64,000 bases of DNA, taken from the NCBI RefSeq assembly GCF_040719375.1, contig NZ_JBFDTP010000002.1:1674001-1738000 (forward strand), in the 5' to 3' direction. The notes beneath the pieces are model-generated. The model was not told the DNA's origin, did not search any database, and worked only from the letters and a program-made list of their open reading frames with translations. Position numbers and translations under genes: made by a program. Positions 1-8,337 of this stretch are shown one piece after another (the first letter of the stretch is position 1; each line of letters opens with the position of its first letter). The DNA is from Clostridium sp. AN503 (GTDB lineage: Bacteria > Bacillota > Clostridia > Lachnospirales > Lachnospiraceae).

Positions 1-1422
1 ATCCTTTGTGCACATCCTTGCCCACTGGAATGGAGTAAACGGCTTCGGCACAAAGAAGGAGGAGCTTGCGACCACCTGCACCCTGCCGTTTCGCTCTTCT
101 TTGGGGATCTCATCATAATAAAGCTCAGCAATCTTCTCAGACAGCTCAGCGATCCCTTCCATATCCTCCACGGTCTCTGTAGGAAGGCCCAGCATAAAGT
201 ACAGCTTAACCCGGTTCCATCCCCCGTGGAACGCATCAGATGCGCCCTTTAGGATGACCTCCTCCGTCAGCCCCTTGTTGATCACATCGCGGAGCCTCTG
301 GCTTCCAGCTTCCGGCGCAAAGGTCAGGCTGCTCTTTTTCACATCCTGTACCCGGCTCATCACGTCCAGGGAAAAGGCGTCGATCCGCAGGGACGGCAGG
401 GAGATGTTGACACCCTTGCCGTGGAACTCGTCGATCAGGAACATGACCAGCTCCTTCAAATACGTATAGTCACTGGAGCTTAAGGAGCTTAAGGAAATCT
501 CCTCATGCCCGGTATTCTTTAACATCTTGTATGCGTAGTCCTTTAGATACTCCAGGCTGTGTTCCCTTAGCGGACGATACACATTCCCGGCCTGGCAGAA
601 CCGGCAGCCGCGTATGCAGCCGCGCTGGATCTCCAACACCACTCTGTCCTGGGTCACCTTGATATACGGGACGATCGGATTCTCAATATAGGGCGCGTCG
701 TCCATATCCAATACCAGTTCCTTGGCAATCCGTTCCGGAATCCCAGGAAGATTGGGCTTAAAGTCTGCGATCGTACCGTCTTCATGGTACGATACATCGT
801 AAAACATCGGCACATAGATGCCGGGTACCTTCGCAGCCGCCTCTAAAAAGGTGATGCGGCTGCCGCCTGCCCGGCGGATCTCCTTGTACAGATCGAACAG
901 AGCGTCATACTGGGTTTCTCCTTCTCCGATATAGAACAGGTCAAAAAAAGGCGCCAGCGGTTCCGGATTGTAGGCGCAGGGGCCGCCGCCGATCACGATC
1001 GGGTCATTTTCCTTGCGGTCCTCCGCATGGAGCGGGATGCCAGAGAGATCCAGCACCTGAAGGATGTTGGTGTAGCACATCTCATACTGGATCGTGAACC
1101 CAAGAAAATCAAAGTCCCTGACCGGGTCCTGTGATTCCAACGCAAAAAGAGGGATATGGCGCTCCCTCATCAATGCGTCTAAATCGGTCCACGGGGAAAA
1201 TACCCGCTCACAGTATACGTCATCCCGCTTATTAAACATCGCATACAGAATCTGCATCCCAAGGTGGGACATGCCGATCTCATACACGTCGGGGAAACAC
1301 ATGGCAAAGCGGATATCCACTTTGTCCGGGTCCTTCACGGCGATATTCATCTCATTGCCGATATAGCGTGCCGGCTGCTGCACGCTGAGAAGTATCTCAT
1401 CATTTAAAGCTAGTTTTCTCAT
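1..1422 (-). CDS. B12-binding radical SAM protein (partial, C-terminus outside window)
   Basis: The first 474 codons are in the window and the frame runs off the left edge without a stop. A cobalamin-binding-like N-terminal region (about residues 20-170, with a GGGPCAYNPEP stretch) is followed by a radical SAM core whose 4Fe-4S motif CIRGCRFC (CxxxCxxC) lies near residues 268-276. This order matches the TIGR03960-type B12-binding radical SAM family. In clostridia that family usually precedes a DUF2344 protein and ribonuclease G, which would lie left of position 1 (inference). The substrate is not known. The start ATG at 1422 has only a weak purine-rich upstream sequence and lies 7 bases after the preceding stop, so translational coupling is plausible. 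The family call is firm; the function is not. Confidence 0.85.
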   Translation of the reverse strand, partial: MRKLALNDEILLSVQQPARYIGNEMNIAVKDPDKVDIRFAMCFPDVYEIGMSHLGMQILYAMFNKRDDVYCERVFSPWTDLDALMRERHIPLFALESQDPVRDFDFLGFTIQYEMCYTNILQVLDLSGIPLHAEDRKENDPIVIGGGPCAYNPEPLAPFFDLFYIGEGETQYDALFDLYKEIRRAGGSRITFLEAAAKVPGIYVPMFYDVSYHEDGTIADFKPNLPGIPERIAKELVLDMDDAPYIENPIVPYIKVTQDRVVLEIQRGCIRGCRFCQAGNVYRPLREHSLEYLKDYAYKMLKNTGHEEISLSSLSSSDYTYLKELVMFLIDEFHGKGVNISLPSLRIDAFSLDVMSRVQDVKKSSLTFAPEAGSQRLRDVINKGLTEEVILKGASDAFHGGWNRVKLYFMLGLPTETVEDMEGIAELSEKIAELYYDEIPKEERNGRVQVVASSSFFVPKPFTPFQWARMCTKD

Positions 1423-1429
1423 GATCTTT

Positions 1430-2227
1430 TCACCATTCTTTTTTTAGTTCCATGTTCCAGTCCAACCGGTATGGACCGTTCTCCATGGTTTTTAAATAAT
1501 TATAAACGCTTATGCGGTAATGGAACTCAGACTGTGGATCCTCCACATCAGGTCTGCTCCAGTAGGCATAGCCATACATGTAACTCTGCGTAAAATCATC
1601 CCATGAGGGGTACATGGCCTGCAGCTTTCGTCCGATCTCCAGGGACTTGTCCATGGCTTCCTCATAGGTATAATAGCCGATCACATAATAATCGCCTAAA
1701 AGCATCAGGGCGCGGCTCAAATCCCATGCAGAAACCGCATAATCTCCATAGGTTTTGTAAGCCATGTAAGCTGACATCTGACGTACCGCTTCCGCATCGG
1801 AAATGACTTCGGAGGTGCTGTCCCAGGATGCGTTCAAATCCATATCTGTGGCAAACTGCCCCAACTGGTGTTCATCATAATAATTCTTTAAAGCCTGATT
1901 GTGACCCTCTGTCTCCAGCCAGGTGATCATATCTTCTGCCGATTTCCGGTCTGTGATGTTCCAGTCGCGCTGCAGAACCTCCTTAAGCACCGCCGCATAG
2001 AAGGTATCATCCGGCGTACCGCCTCCGGGCACAAGCAGTTCTCCGCCATTGCGGTAAGTGAGGATGGCATAAGTCGCGGTAAACCACTGTACCGTATCCG
2101 GGTAGGCCTGGGCTGATTCCTGCTCATTTGCCTGTTCAGCATAAACCATACCCGCAGGCGTCCTGGACAGACTGCAGGAAAATATGGTACAGAGTAGTAA
2201 AAATGCAGCAAATCTCCTTTTTTTCAT
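1430..2227 (-). CDS. Secreted DUF1266-family protein
   Basis: This 265-residue protein begins with MKKRR and a hydrophobic stretch (about residues 5-20) typical of a signal peptide, so it is probably exported or a lipoprotein. The C-terminal half has the DUF1266 pattern: AWDLSRALMLLGDYY, then a helix with EEAM, then a SWDDF..SYMYGYAYW block. Some members of the family sit near type VI or other secretion genes, but the function is unknown. The ATG at 2227 was chosen because GGAGG lies 7 bases upstream; an ATG six codons earlier overlaps that site. It probably shares a transcript with the radical SAM gene that follows. Confidence 0.75.
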   Translation of the reverse strand: MKKRRFAAFLLLCTIFSCSLSRTPAGMVYAEQANEQESAQAYPDTVQWFTATYAILTYRNGGELLVPGGGTPDDTFYAAVLKEVLQRDWNITDRKSAEDMITWLETEGHNQALKNYYDEHQLGQFATDMDLNASWDSTSEVISDAEAVRQMSAYMAYKTYGDYAVSAWDLSRALMLLGDYYVIGYYTYEEAMDKSLEIGRKLQAMYPSWDDFTQSYMYGYAYWSRPDVEDPQSEFHYRISVYNYLKTMENGPYRLDWNMELKKEW

Positions 2228-2372
2228 GATTACCTCCATATGCATTTACCTTAAACTATAGCATAAAGCGCAAAAATACTCCATATGTTTTTTGAATATA
2301 AAAATCTTTTACGAATTTCAATAGTAATTACTGTCTGAACAGGAGTCCATCATAACAGCGCAATTCTCGAAA

Positions 2373-2412
2373 TCAGCAACAGCCGCAACATAAACGTTGC
2401 GGCTGTTGCTGA
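2373..2412 (-). terminator. Perfect 17-bp inverted repeat, weak intrinsic terminator
   Basis: Arms at 2373-2389 and 2396-2412 are perfectly complementary around the six-base loop ATAAAC. It lies 79 bases past the diguanylate cyclase stop. The minus-strand tail is only TTTCGAG, so the T-tract is poor although the stem is very stable. It probably separates the cyclase from the DUF1266 gene. Confidence 0.6.
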
Positions 2413-2490
2413 AAAAGGGGCATTAATTCTGAGTCGCCTTCCCCGTATTTTGCGTTGAGATGCTGGACGGCGCGCTGGATCAGGGCCTGT

Positions 2491-4083
2491 TCATTCGCTT
2501 TCTCTATATACGCAGTACCGGTTTCTGCCGCTGTTTTTTGCCCGGTATAAGGCCTGGTCGCTTCTCTGGATAAGCAGGTCGATGTCCAGTCCGGTGTCGG
2601 CAGTCTGGGCGATCCCCACGCTGGCGGACAGCGCTATAGCCTGCCCCTCCGCCGTAAATTCCTGCTGGATATTTCCGAGGAAACAACCGACTTCCTGCTC
2701 CAATTGCTTTATGGGACAGTTGCCGAGTCGGACCACCAGAAATTCATCTCCGCCAAGGCGGGCTACGAAATCCTCACGGAACGAGGACTTTAGCGCCTCT
2801 GCTGTCCGGATCAGCACCGCGTCCCCCACTTTATGCCCGTAGGTATCATTGATCGTCTTAAAACAGTCCAGATCGATATACATCAGGCTGACAGTCTTGC
2901 CTTCCCGGTTGTTGTGAATGTATTTATAAAAGCATCTGCGGTTGTAAAGGCCCGTAAGGAAATCCGTGTTGGAGCTGTGCAGGATCTGTTTCTCCAGGCT
3001 GCGCTCCACCGTCACGTCACGGAAGATGCACAGTTTCCCCACCGCATTGTGGAAAATATCATGGATGGTATTCTCGTGGATCTCCAGCATCCGTCCCGAA
3101 CCATCGGGGAGAGCGGCTTTTGCCTCCACGTATCCCTCGTTGTTGATCGTGCGTGGCTCCTCGAAGGCTTCCGCCATCCAATTCTCATAGCTTTTATCCA
3201 GAATCTGCTCCTTTTCGGTCTGAAAATACTCCTCAAACTTGGCATTGACATTGAGGATCTTTCCGTCCTTGTTCCAGAGGAGTATGCCATAGGGCATGCT
3301 CTGAAGAAGGATTTCAATCTCTGTACTTAAGTTCCCCAGGTCTGTCACATCATGTCCGATCCCCACCGTACCCAGGATCGTCACGCCGTCCCTGTCGACA
3401 ATGGGAGTCTTGTAAGTGCGCAGCTGCCTCATTCCACGGGAACATTTGACTTCCTCTGTAAACTGCAGGGTACGGCGCGCTCTCATAACTGCAGCTTCTG
3501 ATTCCCTGCAGGACGCCTCCCCATTCTCGGCGTCATCAGGAGAAACGCCCCAGATGTAACAGTGGTCCCGCCCTGTTATATCCTCTCTGGATTTCCCAAC
3601 TACAGAACAGAATGCCCGGTTGACTTTGACATGGGTGCCGTCTATAGATTTAAACCACATCATATCCGGGAGACTGTCTATGGCAGTATCAAGATAAGTC
3701 CTGGTCATATACAGGTCATAATCAAGCTTCCTGCGTTTTAAAATACGTTCCATACAGATCCGTACCCGGTCACGGCTAAGCGGCATATCCCAGAACTCAT
3801 CCGCAGCCTCCAGATCCGTTGTATCAAAGCGATTGATCAACTCAGACGCTCCACAGTAGATCAGGACTGCTTCTTTTTGGCAGCAGGAACGAAGCTGAGA
3901 TGGAAGGAACATCGGTCCTAAGTCCCAGATCACCACATGGCTGTCCAAAATCAGCTGAGAATCGGGCGTTGTTTTTTCTGACAAATGATATGAAAAATGT
4001 TCCAGCGGATGAATCCCACGAATTACCTCCCCAATTGCAGGATTATTACTGAAAACAGATATTTGAAGACTGCACTGATACAT
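2491..4083 (-). CDS. PAS-PAS-GGDEF diguanylate cyclase
   Basis: This 530-residue protein has an N-terminal region of about 115 residues with receiver-like secondary structure but no obvious phospho-acceptor set. Two PAS modules follow (about 120-245 and 255-370), the first with a TLGIGHDVTD-like C-cap. The GGDEF domain covers about 371-530. The signature RLGGDEF near residue 445 and the upstream DLDCFKTIND block are intact, so synthesis of c-di-GMP from two GTP is likely. The four residues that would form the RxxD inhibitory site read FRED, so product inhibition through a canonical I-site is not expected. There is no transmembrane segment; it is probably cytosolic and ligand-sensing. It is the synthetic counterpart of the EAL protein at 16303. 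Confidence 0.88.
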   Translation of the reverse strand: MYQCSLQISVFSNNPAIGEVIRGIHPLEHFSYHLSEKTTPDSQLILDSHVVIWDLGPMFLPSQLRSCCQKEAVLIYCGASELINRFDTTDLEAADEFWDMPLSRDRVRICMERILKRRKLDYDLYMTRTYLDTAIDSLPDMMWFKSIDGTHVKVNRAFCSVVGKSREDITGRDHCYIWGVSPDDAENGEASCRESEAAVMRARRTLQFTEEVKCSRGMRQLRTYKTPIVDRDGVTILGTVGIGHDVTDLGNLSTEIEILLQSMPYGILLWNKDGKILNVNAKFEEYFQTEKEQILDKSYENWMAEAFEEPRTINNEGYVEAKAALPDGSGRMLEIHENTIHDIFHNAVGKLCIFRDVTVERSLEKQILHSSNTDFLTGLYNRRCFYKYIHNNREGKTVSLMYIDLDCFKTINDTYGHKVGDAVLIRTAEALKSSFREDFVARLGGDEFLVVRLGNCPIKQLEQEVGCFLGNIQQEFTAEGQAIALSASVGIAQTADTGLDIDLLIQRSDQALYRAKNSGRNRYCVYRESE

Positions 4084-4157
4084 CGTATCTCCCCCTCATT
4101 TGGATAAACCTGTTGTACGCGTTCCAAACATGTTTCCGCTTATATTTTGTATATCAT

Positions 4158-5405
4158 TTATTCAGTTGGTCTGCCGGATGATTTCTCATAAAAGCCCTTC
4201 ACGATCTCAGTCAGCAGACAGGTGATCTTTTCCATGGACTGAACGCTGATGAACTCATGGCGGCCATGGAAATTGTGTCCTCCGGTGCAGAGATTTGGGC
4301 ACGGCAGTCCCATATAGGAAAGACGCGCACCGTCAGTGCCTCCGCGTATGGGACAGATCTTCGGCTCGATATCCAGCTTTCGCATGGCACTTTCTGCCAC
4401 ATCCAGCAGATATTTATGAGGCTCGATCTTTTCCTTCATATTGTAGTAGGTATCTTTAAGCTCCAGTTCTGCGGTGCCTTCTCCGTATTTAGTGTTGAGG
4501 TATCCCACGGCTTGCTCCATCAACGCCTTCTTTTTATGAAATTTATCCATATCATGGTCACGGATAATATAATGCAGCTTTGCCAGTTCCACATCCCCCT
4601 CCATATTATTTAAATGGAAGAATCCCTCATACCCATCCGTACAGGCCGGATTTTCAAAGGCAGGAAGCATGGAATGAAGCTCCATCCCCATAAGCAGGGC
4701 ATTTTTCATTCTACCCCTTGCAGAGCCAGGATGGATACTGACGCCATGGATCATAATTGTCGCCGATGCTGCATTGAAGTTCTCATACTCCAGCTCTCCG
4801 ATCGCGCCGCCGTCAACCGTAAAGGCCACATCTGCGCCAAAACCCTTCACATCAAAGAATTCCGCGCCTCTGCCAACCTCCTCATCCGGCGTGAAACCGA
4901 TACAGATTTTTCCATGCGGGATTTCCGGATGATTCAAAAGATATTCTGCCATCGTCATGATCTCTGCGACGCCGGCTTTGTCGTCCGCACCCAAGAGCGT
5001 TGTGCCGTCGGTGGTGATTAAGTCCTGTTCGATATAATCCAAAAGCTCCGGATATTCCTGGGGGCTCATGGAATTTTGAGGATCTTTGCCAAGGCAGACC
5101 ACACCGCCGTTGTAGTGTTCAATAAGCTGCGGGTTTACATCTTTTCCAGAACAAACAGGCGCTGTGTCCATATGAGAGATGAAGCCCAGCGCGGGGACTT
5201 TTTTGTCCGTATTGCCTGGAATCTCTGCGTATACATAGCCATAATCATCCATGCGGGCGGAGGTGGCCCCTATGGCCTTCAGCTCCTCCACCAGTATCCG
5301 TCCCAACTCCTTTTGTTTTTCCGTGCTCGGAAACGCCTCCTGATCATCCATGGACTGGGTGTCCACCTTTATATAGCGCAAAAATCTGTCTGCCACTTTT
5401 GTCAT
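4158..5405 (-). CDS. pepT: Peptidase T (tripeptide aminopeptidase)
   Basis: This 415-residue M20-family zinc aminopeptidase removes N-terminal residues from tripeptides in the cytosol. Visible metal-site motifs are SHMDTAP (first His and Asp ligands), GADDKAG, the catalytic DEEVGRGAEFF, FTVDGG, and the C-terminal GGHNFHGRHEF with the last His. The length is normal for PepT (about 410). The ATG at 5405 was chosen because AAGGAG lies 8 bases upstream; an ATG eight codons earlier has no such site. A 12-bp palindrome overlaps its putative promoter (see 5485-5515). Confidence 0.95.
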   Translation of the reverse strand: MTKVADRFLRYIKVDTQSMDDQEAFPSTEKQKELGRILVEELKAIGATSARMDDYGYVYAEIPGNTDKKVPALGFISHMDTAPVCSGKDVNPQLIEHYNGGVVCLGKDPQNSMSPQEYPELLDYIEQDLITTDGTTLLGADDKAGVAEIMTMAEYLLNHPEIPHGKICIGFTPDEEVGRGAEFFDVKGFGADVAFTVDGGAIGELEYENFNAASATIMIHGVSIHPGSARGRMKNALLMGMELHSMLPAFENPACTDGYEGFFHLNNMEGDVELAKLHYIIRDHDMDKFHKKKALMEQAVGYLNTKYGEGTAELELKDTYYNMKEKIEPHKYLLDVAESAMRKLDIEPKICPIRGGTDGARLSYMGLPCPNLCTGGHNFHGRHEFISVQSMEKITCLLTEIVKGFYEKSSGRPTE

Positions 5406-5480
5406 GGTATGTTCTCTCCTTATTTTCATTTAGGTTACAATTGTCATGAACAGCCAATATTCGGAAATATGGAGCTGCTG

Positions 5481-5515
5481 TTATCATGTTGACATAATGT
5501 TTTTATGTCAACATG
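5481..5515 (-). promoter_or_regulatory. Perfect 12-bp palindrome overlapping putative pepT promoter
   Basis: CATGTTGACATA at 5485-5496 is repeated in inverted orientation at 5504-5515, with the loop AATGTTT. On the minus strand the first arm contains an exact TTGACA, and 17 bases further a CATGAT hexamer could be the -10 element. A repressor dimer bound here would cover the -35 element. There is no T-tract, so it does not look like a terminator. The regulator is unknown. Confidence 0.5.
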
Positions 5516-5542
5516 TAAATGGATTGTCTGGTCTCTGGCTTA

Positions 5543-6925
5543 TCACCGGTTTGCCAGTTCCTCCGTGATCTCCTCCCAGGTGACGCCCTTTTCTGCCATG
5601 AGCACCATCACATGATATAGAAAATCAGAAATCTCGTATTTGATCTCCTCCGGATCAGGATTCTTCGCGGCGATGACGATCTCCGTCGCTTCCTCTCCCA
5701 CCTTTTTTAAGATCTTGTCGATCCCCTTGTCAAACAGATAGTTGGTATAGGAACCTTCCTTTGGATTCTCCTTCCGGTCCAGGATCACAGAGAATACATC
5801 CTCAAATACCTTAAGGGGATTTGTCTCACGGTATTCTTTTTCAGCCAGGGGCTGGAAGAAACAGCTCCTTAAGCCGGTATGACAGGCCGCGCCGATCTGG
5901 TGAACCTTCGCAAGGACCGTGTCATTGTCACAGTCCAGATACAGGGATTTGACATATTGGTAATGGCTGGAGGTCTCCCCTTTAAGCCACTGACTTTTCC
6001 GGCTGCGGCTGTAATAGTGCATCTTTCCGGTGCGCAGGGTATCCTCAAACGCCTGCTCATTCATGTAGGCAAGCATCAGTACCTCCGAAGTCTTGTAATC
6101 CTGTACGATCACAGGGACCAGGCCGTCGCCGTTTAGCTTAAACTGTGCCCAGGAAATACTGCTGCGGAGGATATCCATGGGAATCCCCCGGTCTCCAAGC
6201 TGCTGTTTTATCTCCATATATCGCCCCTCTGCCGTTTCCGGACAGGATAACACCACACCTGCAGAAAATGCAGGTTCCAGATAAGAGGCCAGAACGGAGA
6301 CAGAATGGTCTTCACTGATCACAAGGAAGCCGGACTGCGCCTGCTCCGAATCGGAAACGTCGTCCATGACATCACCGCTTTCACCAGTTATTTCTGACAG
6401 CAGATGTTCCAGAACACTGCCGCCGGTCCCGCTGATGATTTCAATGGATCCGTCAAGCACTGCCCTGCCGGTCCCGCCAAGGATCACCACGGAGGCTCCC
6501 AACTGGCGGAATTCCGGCACGCGGGCAAGCTGCGCGCTGTCAGACACCGTCACGTAGATCTTTTCGCTGCCGAAACGGCCTGCCGCCTCTTTGATGAGAT
6601 CTACATTCTCCTCACTGCCGCCGTCTAAAAATACAGCTTTCGCTCCGGCGTACAGATATTTTTTCACATCTTCCAGACGTCTTACCCGTCCCCCTGCGAT
6701 GATCGGGATATCTATGGCGCGCGCGGCCTCCTTGATCAGGCCGATGGTACGCTCATGATCCCCGTCCGTCTCTGAGAGATCATAGATAAGAATCCCGTCC
6801 GCACCGTTATTGTTGCAGGTCTGGGCAAAGTCCGGAAACAACCCCAAGTCCTCTTTGTTGTCCAGCCGGACAGCCCTTCCTTCCCGGCATCCGCTGCCTG
6901 CGATCAGTCGTTTAAAATCTGACAT
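5543..6925 (-). CDS. hisIE: HisIE with a degenerate HisF-like N-terminal domain
   Basis: The 460-residue protein is roughly double a normal HisIE. Residues about 1-140 resemble the first half of the HisF/HisA TIM barrel: CREGRAVR where HisF has the LDVKDGR block, then IDIPIIAGGRVRRLEDVKK. The usual catalytic Asp of the first strand is replaced by Gly. Residues about 140-248 are diverged. HisI (phosphoribosyl-AMP cyclohydrolase) starts near 250 and keeps LDCDND and AACHTGLRSCFF, the metal and zinc ligands. HisE (phosphoribosyl-ATP pyrophosphatase) starts near 365 with KKVGEEATEIVIAAK. It carries out steps 2 and 3 of histidine synthesis and is the last gene of the operon. AAGGAGAG lies 7 bases before the ATG. 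HisF cyclase activity of the N-terminus looks doubtful. Confidence 0.92.
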   Translation of the reverse strand: MSDFKRLIAGSGCREGRAVRLDNKEDLGLFPDFAQTCNNNGADGILIYDLSETDGDHERTIGLIKEAARAIDIPIIAGGRVRRLEDVKKYLYAGAKAVFLDGGSEENVDLIKEAAGRFGSEKIYVTVSDSAQLARVPEFRQLGASVVILGGTGRAVLDGSIEIISGTGGSVLEHLLSEITGESGDVMDDVSDSEQAQSGFLVISEDHSVSVLASYLEPAFSAGVVLSCPETAEGRYMEIKQQLGDRGIPMDILRSSISWAQFKLNGDGLVPVIVQDYKTSEVLMLAYMNEQAFEDTLRTGKMHYYSRSRKSQWLKGETSSHYQYVKSLYLDCDNDTVLAKVHQIGAACHTGLRSCFFQPLAEKEYRETNPLKVFEDVFSVILDRKENPKEGSYTNYLFDKGIDKILKKVGEEATEIVIAAKNPDPEEIKYEISDFLYHVMVLMAEKGVTWEEITEELANR

Positions 6926-6940
6926 GAGTGTTCTCTCCTT

Positions 6941-7657
6941 TTATTCAAACCGTGCCAGTGCTTCCGGCAGGCTGATCCTGTTTTCATAAAGCGCTTTTCC
7001 GATGATGGCTCCGCGGATCCCGTTGTCATGAAGGATCTGAAGGTCCTCCATACAGGACATGCCGCCGGAGGCGATCACATCCAGACCGGTTTGGTCTGTC
7101 AGCATTTTCGTATAGGCGACGTTTGGCCCGGTCAGGGTACCGTCACGGGAAATATCCGTATAGACGATATGGGCGACACCGTAGTCCTTCATCTGCATAC
7201 ATAAGTCAACGGCTTTCAGGCTGCTGGTCTTCTCCCAGCCTTCCACGGCAACCATGCCGTCCTTTGCGTCCACGCCGACCACGATCCGGTCCGCACCGAA
7301 TTCCTCCACCAGCTCCCGGACGAATTCAGGCCGTTCCACTGCGCGGGTCCCTATTATGCAGCGGCTGATGCCCAGATCAAGCATATATTTGACTGCCTCC
7401 GCGCTGCGGATACCGCCTCCTAACTGAATGGGCACGTCCACGCTCTCCACGATCCCGCGGATAGCTGCCTCATTGACCGAATGGCCCGCAAGGGCGCCGT
7501 CTAAATCCACAATGTGCAAAAAGGCAGCGCCCTGGCTGACCCACAGCTTCGCCATGTCCGCAGGGGTGTCGGAATACACCTTAACATTATCAAAAAGTCC
7601 CTGAGTCAGGCGGACACACTTGCCGCCCTTCATATCAATCGCCGGATATAACTGCAT
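6941..7657 (-). CDS. hisA: ProFAR isomerase HisA
   Basis: This 238-residue (beta-alpha)8 barrel is phosphoribosylformimino-5-aminoimidazole carboxamide ribotide isomerase, step 4 of histidine synthesis. The catalytic Asp of the first strand is in YPAIDMKGGKCVRL and the second in VVGVDAKDG. Phosphate-binding loops GGGIRS and ASGGM are both present. Length is normal. It lies 15 bases before hisIE in the same operon. Its distinction from HisF rests on PAIDMKGG in place of the HisF PCLDVKDG. Confidence 0.96.
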   Translation of the reverse strand: MQLYPAIDMKGGKCVRLTQGLFDNVKVYSDTPADMAKLWVSQGAAFLHIVDLDGALAGHSVNEAAIRGIVESVDVPIQLGGGIRSAEAVKYMLDLGISRCIIGTRAVERPEFVRELVEEFGADRIVVGVDAKDGMVAVEGWEKTSSLKAVDLCMQMKDYGVAHIVYTDISRDGTLTGPNVAYTKMLTDQTGLDVIASGGMSCMEDLQILHDNGIRGAIIGKALYENRISLPEALARFE

Positions 7658-7715
7658 AAGCTTTCGCTCCTTGTCTCTGATATTCCAATCTTTATGATTC
7701 TAATCTATTGCCCGG

Positions 7716-8303
7716 TCACAGGGTTCCCTTGGTGGACAGCACATCTGTGATCCGCCCGTCGAACCGGGTCGCTTCATCAAGAGCCTTGGCAAACGCCTTG
7801 AACGCCCCCTCGATGATATGGTGGTTGTTGAAGCCGCTAAGCTGCTTTAAATGCAGGTTCATCTCTGCTCCATAGGACACCGCATAGAAAAACTCCCGTA
7901 CCATCTCCGTTTCCAGCTCCCCGACCTTTTCCCGGTCCAGATTTAGATCATAGACCAGATAGGGCCTGCCGCACAGATCCAGGGCACAGAGGATCAGAGA
8001 CTCGTCCATGGGAAGTATCTTGCTGCCGTAGCGCACAATGCCCTTTTTATCGCCAACGGCCTCTTTGATGGCTTTTCCCAGGACAATGCCGGTATCCTCC
8101 ACCGTATGGTGGGTGTCCACCTCCAAGTCCCCGGCCACCGTTACCAATAAGTCAAACAGCCCATGGCGGGCAAAACCGTTGAGCATATGGTCGAAGAAAC
8201 CAATGCCCGTGTGGATATCAGCCTGCCCGGAGCCGTCTAAGTCCAGAGCCAGCTTAATCTTTGTTTCGTTTGTATTCCTTTCAATCTGCGCTGTGCGTGC
8301 CAT
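7716..8303 (-). CDS. hisB: Imidazoleglycerol-phosphate dehydratase
   Basis: This 195-residue enzyme is the monofunctional dehydratase (step 6), without the N-terminal phosphatase domain of enterobacterial HisB. The manganese-binding histidine motifs are visible: FFDHMLNGFARHG, DTHHTVEDTGI and NNHHIIEGAFKA. Length is typical of the IGPD family. It lies between hisD and hisA; a histidinol-phosphate phosphatase is not in this cluster. Confidence 0.97.
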   Translation of the reverse strand: MARTAQIERNTNETKIKLALDLDGSGQADIHTGIGFFDHMLNGFARHGLFDLLVTVAGDLEVDTHHTVEDTGIVLGKAIKEAVGDKKGIVRYGSKILPMDESLILCALDLCGRPYLVYDLNLDREKVGELETEMVREFFYAVSYGAEMNLHLKQLSGFNNHHIIEGAFKAFAKALDEATRFDGRITDVLSTKGTL

Positions 8304-8337
8304 AAGCCCCGCCCTCCTGTCCTGTATCGTTCAAACT

